Under the pieces are notes generated by a model, which saw nothing but the letters and a program-made list of their open reading frames with translations, did not search any database and was not told where the DNA came from. Below are positions 1-11,530 of a DNA stretch of 64,000 nucleotides, in pieces. The stretch covers positions 50,768,183-50,832,182 of the forward strand of contig CM065377.1 of NCBI GenBank assembly GCA_033060915.1. The letters run 5' to 3'. Source of the DNA: Euryodendron excelsum (taxonomy: Eukaryota; Streptophyta; Magnoliopsida; Ericales; Pentaphylacaceae). Every line of letters starts with the position of its first letter. Within the stretch, counting starts at the first letter, position 1. Both the position numbers and the translations under genes were made by a program.

Positions 1-141
1 ATTTTGAAGTACAATGACTGCAAACTTCTATCGATAAGCTTCCTTTATCACTTTACATTTGTTCATTGTCCATGATTTGAATTGATTTACATTCGGTTAA
101 TATTTATGATTTCCAGAGTATTTTAACTTAGTATTTACAAT

Positions 142-146
142 AGTAG
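142..146. repeat. Target-site duplication, left copy (AGTAG)
   Basis: AGTAG lies directly before the TG that opens the left LTR and recurs directly after the CA that closes the right LTR. A 5-bp duplication is usual for Ty3/gypsy integration. It fixes the element ends and means bases 1-141 and 13,002 onward were once contiguous. Confidence 0.93.
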
Positions 147-1700
147 TGACTCGTCCTTTTCACGCTCACCGCGATGGAGGTGCTTGTAGTTTAAGTGGTG
201 GTACTCCCACTATTGTGTTCTCCCATGAGACTTGTGCCAATATAGCAATAGAAACGAGTAGAGTTTAGAAACTTATCAAATTGCAATCACAAACCAAGAG
301 TGGAATCGATACCTATGGTAACTAAAATTTGACCGAAAATCTTGTGGTGTTTGAAGAGTTATTTTGTTAATAACTAGGCAAACAATTGAATTGAAATTAA
401 ACCCAACAACTTGATTCTAACTAAAGCAATTTAACAATTATGAAAATTCTACTACAATAACCACAATTATGATTAAATTAACTCTTAATTTAACCGAAAT
501 TCCAAATGAGCACAAGTAGGGATTTAACTTGATTAAAAAGGAGGTTTGGGTTCAAATGTTTCAATCTACCAATTCTAGCATGGAATTTGAAAGGGGGAGT
601 TTGGGTTAACTCAAATCAAGAACCGTCCAAAGGCCCTTGATTCGGAAAGTTTAGCTTTGAAATTTTATGGATCTCTAATTATTTTGGAATTAAGTTTTAT
701 CGCCATTTATGGGTTCTTGAGAAATAAATCACATGTTATTAACTATGATTATAGATCTAAGATTTCTACAACAATTAATTCCAATATAATTAGAGAAAAA
801 TATGAAAAATAGCTATTTAACAAGATTCAAGGACTCCCCTTTCATTTTTCATGCTTTCCTTGGTAGATCTTCACATTTATTCCCAAACAATGAGTTTAGC
901 TTGAAGATTCCATGGTTGAGAGCTTTTCAAAGTGTAGAGACAACAGCTTGACTTTAAATCAAAAGTGAATATATACATTGAACTATAGAAAATGTGAAAG
1001 ATTACACTAAATCAACACTAGAAAACTATCTAAACACTTTCCAAAGTCCTAAATACAACAAAGTAAAGTAAATCTAAGCAAAATACATGATTTTCCCCTA
1101 TTCACTCTCTCTACTCGCAGCTCAAACCCTAAAAACTAACATATCCCCTTTTTTTCTTCGACTGCTGGGTTGTAGGGCAAATCTGCGCTAACCGTCCGAA
1201 TAGCGTCTTAAGTACGTCCGATATGCGTCCGGACGCACCGTCAGGACGGTGGCCTAACCGTTCGGACGGTCTTCAGACGAGGAATCTCGGCTCTGTATTT
1301 CTTTGAACGGAAAAAGACGATTTTGTGATAGCTTAGAATGGGAAAAATGGACTCCGGAACGGCTTTGAACGGGAAATATCGACTTTGGAACTCCGATCTC
1401 TGTCGTAGCGTCCGAACGGTAATTCACCAGTCCGAATGGAGCGTCCAAACGGTATAGGCGTCCGAACGGTCATTTATCCGTCCGAACGCATCGTCCGAAC
1501 GGTGGTAACCGTCCGAATGGTCCGTCCGGACGGTCTTCTTCTCTTTAGGCCCTTTTTCACCATTTTATCACTAAAAACCTACAATACACATAAAAAACCG
1601 CTGTAAGTCAATTTATTGCTAAAAAACTATTATAATACTCACATAAAGGCTAACAAATACTTAATTAGGGGATAAAGATTACACTTTTAGAGTGGAATCA
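147..1700 (-). repeat. Athila 3' LTR (left copy)
   Basis: This 1554-bp repeat matches 11,531-12,996 in the same orientation. Relative to the right copy it keeps a block near 1,520-1,630 that the right copy lacks, and lacks one CGTTCGGACG-type repeat unit. A dense cluster of CGTCCGAACGG-like motifs lies at about 1,188-1,540. Confidence 0.95.
1188..1540. repeat. CGTCCGAACGG motif cluster in left LTR
   Basis: There are more than ten exact or near copies of CGTCCGAACGG or its complement in about 350 bp. Full units such as ACCGTTCGGACGGT have inverted 5-bp arms (ACCGT/ACGGT). Many copies differ by CG to TG or CA changes, as expected from decay of methylated CpG. The same motif clusters at 12,580-12,925 and 4,915-5,135. 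Confidence 0.85.
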
Positions 1701-1716
1701 ACACCCCCCAGCTTAG
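1701..1716 (-). other. Polypurine tract of the Athila element
   Basis: On the minus strand AGCTGGGGGGTGT directly precedes the TGATTCC that opens the 3' LTR. A G-rich purine run abutting the 3' LTR is where plus-strand DNA synthesis starts in LTR retrotransposons. Confidence 0.8.
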
Positions 1717-3359
1717 CTTTTGCTAGTCCCTAGCAAAAAATGTATTATAGAAAGGGGGTAAGTAAATACGATAAAAGAAATAAAATATGCACAATCCACT
1801 CAAGATATCAATGGACGCATCTCAAACCTCAAACACATATAGGAGTTTATGCAAAAATTCATACACTAGAGAAGTTTGTGCGCATGTGCTTGATAAGCCA
1901 ATGCTAAGCAATATATAAGGAACTCAATTATGCACTTCCGAACCGTAAAGTTTTGATTCAATCCTTACCGGGCATACAATCGGAATGAAAGATCCACATG
2001 GTTCACACAATGATATGTTCAACAATGGAGTAAATGTACAAGGCAAAACAAGTGAACATATCCAAAACAAAGAACCGGAAAAACATGTATGTGTATCACC
2101 TTTGGCACAACTTCCTGAAAGAATGTTCATAGATGCACAATGATCCAAAGAATTGACAAGATAAAACTTTTACTCTTATGAAAATTATGATGGAGCATCT
2201 TTGGATCGATTAAGTGATTTGGAAGGCGAAGAGGTAAAGTAGGAATGATGAAAAGTAAATACAAAACACATCATGTGTCAATGAGATGAAAAGATATCAT
2301 ATCCAACTCCTCCCTTGTTATGTACCCAAATATCCGAACAGTAAACATTTTCAATTTTTTACAACTCCTTCTCTTTGACATTGTTGCCACCTTGCATGAT
2401 TCTAATAACTTCTTCTTCTTCTTCTTCTTCTCTTTTTTTTTTATATATATATATATGCCCACTTCTTTTTCTTGTCTCTTACTCTTCTTCTTCTCTCCCT
2501 TTTTTTTTTGTTTAATATATCTTTATTTCCCAAACATAGTATAGAATAGGGTTACGAAGTACAAAAAATTCAATGACATCTTTCGAGGAAGAAGTTGGTG
2601 ATAAATGAAATGATACATGGGTTATATGGTAAAATAAAAAGGATAATGGCTATCAAGAAGGAAATGGGCTTAGAATTACATAAAGATGCCAAATTATAAT
2701 ATTTCACATAGTAAAAGTGTCAATGTCAAGATTAGAACTCATCTTATGAACCAAATGCAAGCATAAAGAAGTTATTCAAGAGAAATGAGGGTGAAAGATC
2801 AATCCTTGAGTAAATGTAGACTCTCAAAAAGACGGTAAACGCTCTAAAGCTCACAAGGTAATAATCTTCACCAAGTATGGACGAAAATGCAAAGTAGAGT
2901 AACAAAAATATGTTGCAAAGCATAACTCATGTGAAAAGTGTATAACTTTCTACCAATGCATGAATCAAGCACTTTTCATGGAGTCAAAAGTAAGACAACG
3001 AGTCCATCTCAATATGAGTTGGGTCTTATTGTCAAAAACAGTGTTATAGTGCATAAAAAATGAGGAGTCAACACATCTATCGCAAAAGCTAGCTAAGCAT
3101 GCATAATAAGAGATGTAGTGAGAGAAATGAAGACTGATACTAATACCATACACTACCAAAATCCTTATCAAACTGGTACAAGCGAGTAACATAAACCAAA
3201 ATCTGAGAACACCTGTAGCTAACCAATCCAAAAACACAAGATAGATAACAAGGAAATACAAAAAATAAATGATGTACAGTAAAGAAAGCTCAAACATAGT
3301 CCACTATATCAAAACAATATACACTATGTCAAAACAATATACAAAACATGATGCAATGA
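1717..3359 (-). other. Athila 3' non-coding region
   Basis: This is the stretch between the third ORF and the polypurine tract. No ORF has recognisable similarity. It holds a CTT/T-rich run at 2,408-2,515 and is otherwise featureless AT-rich sequence. Confidence 0.6.
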
Positions 3360-4679
3360 TATGCTATGTGTGTACAGAAGGCATCACAATCGTAGACTAT
3401 CAATCATCTCCATCATCATCTGGAGGCAGTGCAACAGCAGACCTAAGGGCCTAAACCTCAACAAAAAGCTCCTCTATGATCCTGGTCTGGCCTCGGGTCT
3501 AACCCTAAAGTGCGGTAATCTGCTCAGACTGGGCTCGGATCTGGCCCTCAAGTGTAGTAAAATGAGCTGCGTGGGCAACCTCCAGCCTAGCAATGTCGGC
3601 AAACTGCTGTGCTAATCCCGTAGCTAACATATCTAAGGTCTGCCGCATCTGCTCTAGCATCTGCAATGCCGGATTGGGTATCGACAGTGGCTGAAACTGC
3701 TGCTGCTACTGTTGCTGATGTTGATGAATATCTAGATCATACTGGTCCGGGTCAATAAGATCCGGCTCAGCAAGGCCCGGCTGCTACTGCTGCTGTGGCT
3801 GTGGCTGTGGCTGGAACTGCTCCTACGGCTGCTGCAGTCTGCGAGATCTCAATCCCCGTTGGATGGTGGATCTACCGATGGCCTCCCTCAACTGCGGGAG
3901 ACGAGGAAGTCCAATAGCAAAGGCCCCGAATGCAGTCTCAATCACCCGCGTCAAAAGAACCACGAAGGGGATGGATCCCTGAGCACGGGGTGTAAGACCT
4001 CCTCCGCTAGGGCTCTAAACTAAAATAACGGGAGATCTATGGTCCTACCCGCCCCAATAACCCACAAAAGACTAGCCCTACCCCTCTTAACCTCAGAATG
4101 CCTGGCAATGGGGTAAATGGACTGACAACAAAAAATGTATAAGGGGGCGTAGATCAGAAGCAATGAGCTAATCGCCAACTGCCGACGCATACCCCAGTCA
4201 GTGTCTAGGAGGCAAACCTCGTCGAAAATGACCCTGAAGTCATCCGGGGCCCCCCTAGATGGGAAACCATACTGAGGGTCTACCACCCTAGGCAGCCCAT
4301 ACAACTCCGCAAAAGTGCCGAGGGTGATCCCAATGTCAAACCCCTTAACCCAGGATGTAATCTGCTCGTGTCCTGGGGTAATACAACAGGCTGTCACGTT
4401 CGCCATAAACTCGGCAAGTAAGACAAATATGGCCTCCCCCTCGAAGGTAGTGAGAGGGACCCAACCCCGGGTCTCAAAGGCCTGGGCCCACAAAAAACTG
4501 GGGTCCCTAAACTAATCTAGGTCCATCTGGCGCTCAAGAATGATACCCCTCTTAATCCAAGTCTGGGAGAATGCCACGAAGGCGTCCTCCGACACAAAAC
4601 GAGTGACATCATAGGCTGGGGCTGGCTCAGCCTCAGCTGCGCCAGCCAGAAGGGCACCTCGGGCCCCTTTACCTGCCAT
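3360..4679 (-). pseudogene. Athila third ORF downstream of integrase (plant-transposon-protein-like), broken
   Basis: Reading leftward from an ATG at 4,677-4,679, an Ala/Glu-rich start leads into an open frame broken by TAG at 4,512-4,514. The frame continues through 4,493-4,020 with a Trp-rich and aromatic-rich fold (W-A-Q-A-F, S-W-V-K-G-F-D). Past 4,020, in another frame, comes a Gln-rich tail with three in-frame TAG codons at 3,823, 3,784 and 3,706, each one base from CAG. This protein occupies the env-like position of Athila elements. The Trp-rich core resembles the putative plant transposon protein domain (PF20167, from memory). Its function is unknown, and I see no signal peptide or membrane anchor to support an envelope role. 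A promoter-like block precedes it. Confidence 0.6.
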
Positions 4680-4879
4680 AACTATCTAAACACCCTATAA
4701 AGTCTCCTAGGTAAAGAATAAAATACGAGAGGAAAGCTATAGGAATACTTAGGGAAGCGTGAAACAAAGGGTGGAGGAGTCAAGGGCACGTGCTCGGGCT
4801 CCGGCAGGGCTCCGTTGTCGTCCAGAAGCTCTCAAAACTCTCAAAAACTCTCCGTATAGCGTATGTAGTGAGTCTAAAC

Positions 4880-5140
4880 TCAATATGGACGCTGCCTATT
4901 TATAGGGCTGGCTACACGTTCGACGCGCATCCGGAATGCGTCCGGACGCATCGTCCGAACGGTCAATTAGCGTCCGAACGGTCAAAAGGGCATCTGAACG
5001 GTCAAAAATGCGTCCGAACGGACCAATCAACGCACGTCTAGAATCCGTCCGAACGGGAAATAATTGCACTATGGGCCATTCGAATTCACCGTCCGAACGG
5101 ACAAACGTGTTCGAACGCACCATCCGAATGGTAAATTCCA
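4880..5140 (-). promoter_or_regulatory. Candidate internal promoter between integrase and third ORF
   Basis: On the minus strand a consensus TATAAATA box (4,898-4,905) lies about 220 bp before the third-ORF ATG. Directly upstream of it, at 4,915-5,135, is a cluster of five exact CGTCCGAACGG copies plus variants, the same motif that crowds the LTRs. This arrangement (repeated dyad motif, TATA box, leader, ATG) suggests separate transcription of the third ORF. That role is inferred; only the motifs and spacing are seen. Confidence 0.5.
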
Positions 5141-5386
5141 AAAATTCGAGTATGCACAGGAAAACCTAGAAAACTCTAAAGATTATACAAAAACTAACTT
5201 AAACATCAAAAACTACAAATGAACAAAAGAAAACAAACCACACTACACAAATTTACATAAAAATGAGCTCAAAACAAGCTCGCCCCACCCCCCATTTAAG
5301 AGGTTGCATTGTCCTCAAAGCAACAACAACAGGAAAGGGACCGAGACAACAACCGCGGGAGGGCGGGAGCTCATAGGGGACAATCA

Positions 5387-6591
5387 TCAAGTCAAGATGG
5401 GTGGATCAATGAGATCCACACAATCTACCTCGCCTCGGAAGGGCTCGAAGGAGGGCTTTAACCTTTGTCCATTGACCTTGAAAGGTGTGCCATTCTTAAG
5501 ATTTTGCACCTCAATAGCACCATAGGGAAAGATTTCCCTAATTTGGTAGGGGCCGGACCATTTACTCCTTAACATTCCCGAAAAGAGATGCAATCGGGAA
5601 TTGTAGAGAAGAACTTTTTGACCAACATGAAAAGATTTGCAATGAATGTGTTGGTCATGACGGACTTTCATTTTAGCCTTTGAATTTTTTGCATTTTCAT
5701 ACGCATCATTTCTTATTTCATCTAGCTCATTCAATTGTAGATTCCGGTGGTCGCCGGTTTCACCCAACCCCTCATTATATTGCCGAATAGCCCAATATGC
5801 CTTATGTTCAACCTCAACCGGGAGGTGACATGCTTTTCCATACACAAGACGGTACGGGGAGGCACCTAGAATGGTTTTGTAGGCCGTTCGATAGGCCCAC
5901 AATGCATCAATTAAGCGCAAAGACCAATCCTTTCGAGATGGATTAACCATCTTTTCCAAGATTGTCTTTATTTCACGGTTGGCTAATTTGACTTGGCCTT
6001 GTGTTTGGGGATGGTATGGCAAACCAACCTTGTGAATAATGCCGTACTTTCTCATGAGTATCCCTAATGGCTTATTACAGAAATGGGAGCCACCATCACT
6101 GATGATGGCCCGAGGCATACCGAACCAGGAAAAAATATAATCTTTGAAAAATTTGACCACAACTTGGTGGTCATTGATTCGTGCCGGTATTGCCTCTACC
6201 CATTTGGAAACATAATATATAGCCACTAAGATATAAAGATACCCAAAAGAACTAGGAAATGGACCCATGAAGTCTATACCCCAACAATCAAAAACCTCCA
6301 AAGCAAGGATAGGGTTAAGGGGCATATGTGTTTTCTAGAAAGACTCCCTAGCCTTTGACATCTATCACACGCCACACAAAATGAATGCACATCTTTAAAC
6401 ATAGTCGGCCAATAGAGTCCACTTTGCAAAATTTTTGCCACGGTTTTCTTCGAAGAGAAATGGCCCCCACATGCATGAGAATGGTAAAATTTCATTACAC
6501 TTTCAAATTCCTCATCCGGCACACATCGCCGTACAACTTGATTAGAGCAATATTTGAACAAATACGGCTTGTCCCAAAAAAATTGTCTCAC
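5387..6591 (-). pseudogene. Athila integrase, frameshifted and lacking its catalytic Glu
   Basis: Integrase inserts the element's cDNA into host DNA. The HHCC zinc-binding region lies at 6,591-6,330 (C-V-A-C-D-R-C-Q visible). A frameshift near 6,325 leads into the catalytic core, with D in G-I-D-F-M-G-P and in I-S-D-G-G-S. The third acidic residue should follow in Q-G-Q-V-x, but the codon at 5,987-5,989 reads AAA (Lys), a G-to-A change from Glu. The C-terminal part (K-W-S-G-P-Y-Q-I) is present to 5,387. Both the frameshift and the Lys make it inactive. Confidence 0.9.
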
Positions 6592-6603
6592 TAGCCTAAA
6601 GAA

Positions 6604-7209
6604 TCACCTCTTGTCCAATGCGGACCAATGAGAAGGAATGGCTTTTGTGGCTAAATAGTTGGCCACATCGGCGTACCAAGAAGTTGAGGCTTGATTCAAG
6701 GCGTTGCAAGACATGAGTTGCTCATCAGAGAAGGTTTCACAAATAGTAGAGTCATCTTTGGTAGGGTGCTCAAAAGGGAGGCGGGACAAATGATCCGCGA
6801 CAACGTTTTCCACCCCCTTTTTATCCCTAATTTCAAGATCAAACTCTTGAAGAAGGAGAATCCACCTAATTAATCGAGGCTTTGCGTCTTGTTTGGACAA
6901 GAGGTATTTAAGTGCAACGTGGTCGGTGAAAACAATCACATGAGACCCCACTAAATAAGAGCGAAACTTGTCCAAAGCAAACACAATAGCCAAAAGTTCT
7001 TTCTCGGTGGTGGTATAATTTATTTGGCCCTCATTCAAAGTTTTGCTCGCGTAATGGAGCACATGAGGTTTCCTCTCATTTCGTTGGCCCAACACGGCCC
7101 CCACAGCAAAATCGCTAGCATCATACATTAATTCAAAGGGTAGGCTCCAATCCGGAGGCCAGATTATGGGAGTCGTAGTCAAATGATTTTTCAACTTATC
7201 AAAAGCTAG
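6604..7209 (-). pseudogene. Athila RNase H domain
   Basis: This domain degrades the RNA strand of the RNA/DNA hybrid. The open frame 7,194-6,604 shows [21 protein letters not shown] and [10 protein letters not shown], the gypsy RNase H signature with its acidic residues in place. It is cut from the RT part by a TAG at 7,210-7,212. About 25 bp separate its end from the integrase piece. Confidence 0.9.
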
Positions 7210-8553
7210 CTAACAAGACAGAGTCCACTCAAATGGAACGTCTTTTGCCAAGAGGGCACATAAGGGCCTAGAAATGGAACTAAATGATTGAATGAAGCGC
7301 CGGTAAAAACCGGCATGCCCAAGAAAAGATCTCACATCTCTCACGTTCCTAGGGGCGGGTAGCTTTTGAATAAGCTCGATCTTGGCAGGATCTACCTCAA
7401 TGCCCCTCTCAGAGATGATGTGGCCTAGAACTATACCATGTGTCACCATGAAGTGACACTTCTCCAATTCAACACAAGGTTGCTCTCCTCACAACGTTTT
7501 AGTACCGACTCTAAGTTTTGAAGACATTGAGCAAAGTTGTCCCCATATACGAAAAAATCATTCATAAAGACCTCTAAAATTCACTCCACCATATCACTAA
7601 AAATACTTATCATGCATCTTTAAAAAGTGGCGGAAGCATTGCATAACCCAAAGATGCATTCGCTTGTAAGCAAATGTGCCAAAGGGGCATGTAAATGTGG
7701 TTTTATCTTGGTCTTCCATGGTGATTTCCAATTGATTATATCCAGAATAACCATCAAGGAAACAATAGTAAGCCCGTCCCGCTACCCGCTCTAAGACTTG
7801 GTCAAGGAAGGGAAGGGGAAAATGATCCTTGGTAGTTACGGCATTCAAGTGACGGTAGTCTATACACATACGCCACCCGGTTTGGATTCGGGTAGGTATT
7901 AATTCATTATTCTCATTTTCAACTATCGTCACCCCGGACTTTTGGGGGACAACTTGGGTAGGACTTACCCATTTAGAGTCGGCAATTGGGTATATAATAC
8001 CCGCATCAAGAAGTTTTTGCACCTCACCCCTCACAACTTCCTTCATAGTTGGGTTCAATCGGCGTTGCATTTGGCGTACCGGTTTAGCCCCTTCCTCAAA
8101 ATATATGCGATAAGTGCATACGAGAGGGCTAATGCCGTGCAAATTAGCGATTGTCTAACCTATGGCTTTCCGGTGCTTTTTGAGCACCTCCAACAAGCTC
8201 CTTTCTTGAGCCTCCGTAAGTGATGAAGATATCACTACGGGATAAGATTCACCTTTACCCAAAAATACATATTTAAGGGTAGAAGGCAAAGGCTTCCTAT
8301 CGGGCGTAGGAGCCTCTAGTTCGGATGGTTGGGGCTTGGTAGGGTTAGGGATCAAAGGTTCAAAAGTGGGGGTCCATTGACCCACCGCCATGATAGGACA
8401 CACATCTAGACTACTACCCTCATTAAAAACATCCCCCTCTTCCTCATCTCCCAAGCAATCTAGACCTTGACTAAATGTCAACATTCTCTCCAAAGGGTCT
8501 TCTACCATTTGCCTCTTGAAGTGCTCTTGCACTATCGAGTCAATAAGATTCAC
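7210..8553 (-). pseudogene. Athila reverse transcriptase, with catalytic Asp changed to Asn
   Basis: RT copies the element's RNA into DNA. The linker 8,553-8,155 ends at a stop where a TGG-like codon is expected. The fingers and palm (8,142-7,597) show D-A-G-I-I-Y-P-I, C-I-D-Y-R-H-L-N and F-L-D-G-Y-S-G-Y-N-Q. Then come a frameshift, a TGA, and the active-site motif reading V-F-M-N-D-F, with AAT at 7,560-7,562 in place of the first Asp of the paired aspartates. The thumb/connection follows at 7,467-7,210 (L-G-H-A-G-F-Y-R-R-F-I). The enzyme is dead by several independent hits. Confidence 0.92.
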
Positions 8554-8580
8554 CTCTCGGACGTCCTCTAAATCTCCCCG

Positions 8581-9246
8581 TTATTTTCCCGCGTTAAACA
8601 TGTTAAGTTCAACGGACATGTTCCCAAAGGACAATTTCAAAAGACCCCCCCGCACATGGATGATGGCGTCACATGTGGCTAAGAAGGGTTGCCCCAAAAT
8701 GATAGGAATGTGGTTCCGGGCATGGGGATCTACAACCGGGTGAGTATCTAAGACCACAAAATTAGCTGGGTAATAAAACTTATCAACTTTCACTAAGACA
8801 TCCTCAACTATTCCCCTAGGGGCTTTGATCCATCGGTCCGCCAACTGGAGTGTAATCCTCGTAGGTTTCAATTCACCTAGCCCCAATTGATCATACAACG
8901 AGCATGGCAATAGATTCACACTCGACCCCAAGTCTAGAAGGCACCCCTCTATCCTATGGTCTCCTATGACACAAGTCACGGTAGGACAACCGGGATCTTT
9001 GTACTTTGGTGGGGTTTTGACTTAGACAACGGAATGGACATCTTTAGCAAGAAATGCGTTCTCCCTCACATTTAATCTCCTATTAACAGTACATAAATCC
9101 TTAAGGAATTTAGCATAAGAGGGAACTTGTTTAATGGCTTCAAGGAGTGGTAGATTTATTTTGACTTGCTTGAAAGTCTCATAAATCTCCGAACTTAATT
9201 GATTCTTGGGTTTAACTAACCGGTGAGGAAATGGAGCGTGAGCCAA
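8581..9246 (-). pseudogene. Athila aspartic protease region
   Basis: The protease releases the mature proteins from Gag-Pol. Piece 9,246-9,022 carries the conserved pre-protease stretch (S-Y-A-K-F-L-K-D). It ends in TAA where CAA would keep the frame open, and the same frame continues into 8,979-8,581. There D-L-G-S-S-V-N-L-L-P is the active-site motif (D-L-G/S-A/S type), followed by L-Q-L-A-D-R. The catalytic Asp is intact and the main damage is the single stop. Confidence 0.88.
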
Positions 9247-9258
9247 GATCTCACGTTC

Positions 9259-11110
9259 CTATCTCAAAACTTCCTCACCATTGGGCATGGACCCACTCAG
9301 CTCTTTCTTCTCACAATTCCCTTCCTCCTTTTCTCTTTCATTTTTTTCTTTCTCACTCCCCTCCTTTTTCTCACTTGGCACTCTCTCAACCCCTTTTTCT
9401 TTTCTAGACTCTTTCTCATTAACGCCTGGCCCCTCATCTAGCTTAGACACTTTTACCCCACTTTTAGGGTCCCTAGGAAGGATGGTCTTGTCAATGGCTT
9501 TACCACTCCTCAAAGTGGTAGTGGCCGAAACATTCTCGTGGCTAGTTGATGGTTGGGCCAAGGTTTCGGTGGAATGGACTTGCCTGGAAGGATTGGGTTG
9601 AGGTTGTGCAGGCAACTTACCCTTCTCAGTAAGGGTCAAAGCTTGAGTAAGAAGAGTCAATTGACTCTTGATGTCATCTAAAGTTTTGTCAACCCGTGAG
9701 TTTACCCCCCCTTAGGCTTGGATGAATTGTTGGAGAGTATCCTCCAATGGCTTTCGATGTGGGGGGTGGTATGAGTTGGGTTGAGCTTGAGGTGGAGGTT
9801 GGAATGGTTTAGGTTGGGTAAGAAATGATGTGATCGGTGGAGGTTGGTAATGTTGTGGGTGTGATGGTGGAGGAGGTGCTTGATAAGATTGAGGATTGTT
9901 ATACCCTCCTTGATAAGCTTGGGGATTTGAAGTCCCCTCATTGCGCCATCCAAAGTTAGGATGATCCCTCCATCCCTGGTTGTAAGTATTGGAGTAGGGG
10001 TTTCCCCACCTCGATTGTATTACCCAATAGCATTGGCTTGGCCATGCAAGGCTTCCTTAATCTCCGGGATAACCGGGCATGGCGTGGTGTCATGCTCTTT
10101 GGTCTCACAAACCACACAACACATTCCCTTAGGCTCTTCACTCCTTCAGTGTTTGGTCTACCTTTGGGATTTTGGGTCCCGGTGGTTGCCCAATCGCAAG
10201 CCAAATTAGCTAGGTAATCAAAGTATGAATAAGCTTCATGAGGTTGCTTATCCATAAATGTTCCCGTGCACATAGTCTTAACGAATTGCTTGAGTTGGGG
10301 CATTAATGAAGAGTAAAAGATGTTGATAATGTGTCATTCGGCAAAGCCATGGTGTGGACAAGAAACTAAAAGCTCTTTAAACCGCTCCCAACACTGAAAA
10401 AATGATTCTCCCAACATTGGAGAGAATTGTGAGATTTGGCGCCTAAGCACCTCCGTTCTATTTTCCGAAAAGAATTTTTTCAAAAACTCTCCTTGAAGAG
10501 TTTGCCAAGAGTGGATGGAAAGTGGTCTCAAAGAATTGAACCACGTCTTGGCAGTGTCCTTTAAACAAAATGGAAAGATTTTAAGAAAAAAGATTTCCCG
10601 TGGACACGAGTTGTCCATCACTAAGGAGCATGCATTCTCAAATTCCTTGATGAAGGCATACGGCCTTTCTGAATCAACTCCGTGGAATTAAGGAAGCAAT
10701 TGCATTATGCCCGGCCTTATGTTCAAAGCGGCATAGTGGGGCGGAATAACAAGGCAAGAACTCGGTGCTTGCCGCGGTGGGTTCAAGAAATCCCTCATTC
10801 GGAATTGGGGAGCCCCCATGTCCCCATGGTTGCTCACATTTTCCATGTTCTCACCCCATAAACCATGGGCCGGATATAAAGGAGGGTGTTGTGGCAATCC
10901 ACCCATCGGTGGGTTTGGCAAAATATTTGGATTGGGTGGAGCATCATTAGGTAGCCTACCTTCGGGATTTTGGTCATCCATAGGAGATTCACCTAGGTCG
11001 ACTACCAATGAAATTCCGGGAGAAAGTGTGTTAGCCGGTGATGGTGGGTCAACTCGTAAAAGGCGTCTATTGTCAATTCGTGCCCAATGAGACATGCAAA
11101 TGTAATGCAC
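9259..11110 (-). pseudogene. Athila gag, with several stops and frameshifts
   Basis: Gag forms the virus-like particle and packages RNA. A plausible start is the Met at 11,095 or 11,110. The frame runs through a Pro-rich N-terminus, then the retrotransposon gag core at 10,690-10,210 (W-F-N-S-L, C-W-E-R-F-K-E-L, C-P-H-H-G-F-A-E, F-D-Y-L-A) with in-frame stops at 10,688 and 10,334. After a frameshift a CCHC knuckle is legible near 10,078-10,118 (C-V-V-C-E-T-K-E-H-D-T-T-P-C). The tail at 9,660-9,259 is Lys/Glu-rich and ends just before the protease region. Confidence 0.88.
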
Positions 11111-11507
11111 AAATAGTATGCCTCAATCCTAGTCAACACATCATACACAAACAATATATATATGCCGGACAACGGCTTTTTCTCTTTACCGGACAACAGC
11201 TTTTCAACTCCAATCTCCCACTCCACGTGCTAAATTACCACCGATTAACAAATAAAGCGCACACTAACCTAACTCCTCTAATGCTCCTAACAATATGCAA
11301 TGCTACTAGTTAATCAAACAAAAGAAACTATTGAAAAGAAAGAAATAAAAATCCTAACATGGTATCCACATTAAGTTTGAAGAAATTACCGAGGCCCGAA
11401 ACTGTAGATGCTTCCCTCGTAGGTGGGTGATCAATTCCCACCTTGTTTTTATGATTTGAAAATTTTTTTTTTTTTTTTCGTTTTCGCACTTTGCTCGTTC
11501 CTTTAAG
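11111..11507 (-). other. Athila 5' untranslated leader
   Basis: This non-coding leader lies between the primer site and gag. It contains an 18-base T run (11,462-11,478 area, plus strand) and no recognisable ORF. Confidence 0.6.
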
Positions 11508-11525
11508 TCCCCGGTAAAGGTGCCA
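11508..11525 (-). other. Primer-binding site, tRNA-Asp type
   Basis: On the minus strand TGGCACCTTTACCGGGGA begins five bases from the 5' LTR end. It closely resembles the tRNA-Asp-complementary primer site typical of Athila elements, with two or three mismatches judged from memory. Confidence 0.8.
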
Positions 11526-11530
11526 AAACT

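Noticed and set aside
3360..4679. Retroviral-type envelope gene in the Athila element
   Set aside because: The position is right but no signal peptide, cleavage site or membrane anchor is visible. It is called only a third ORF.
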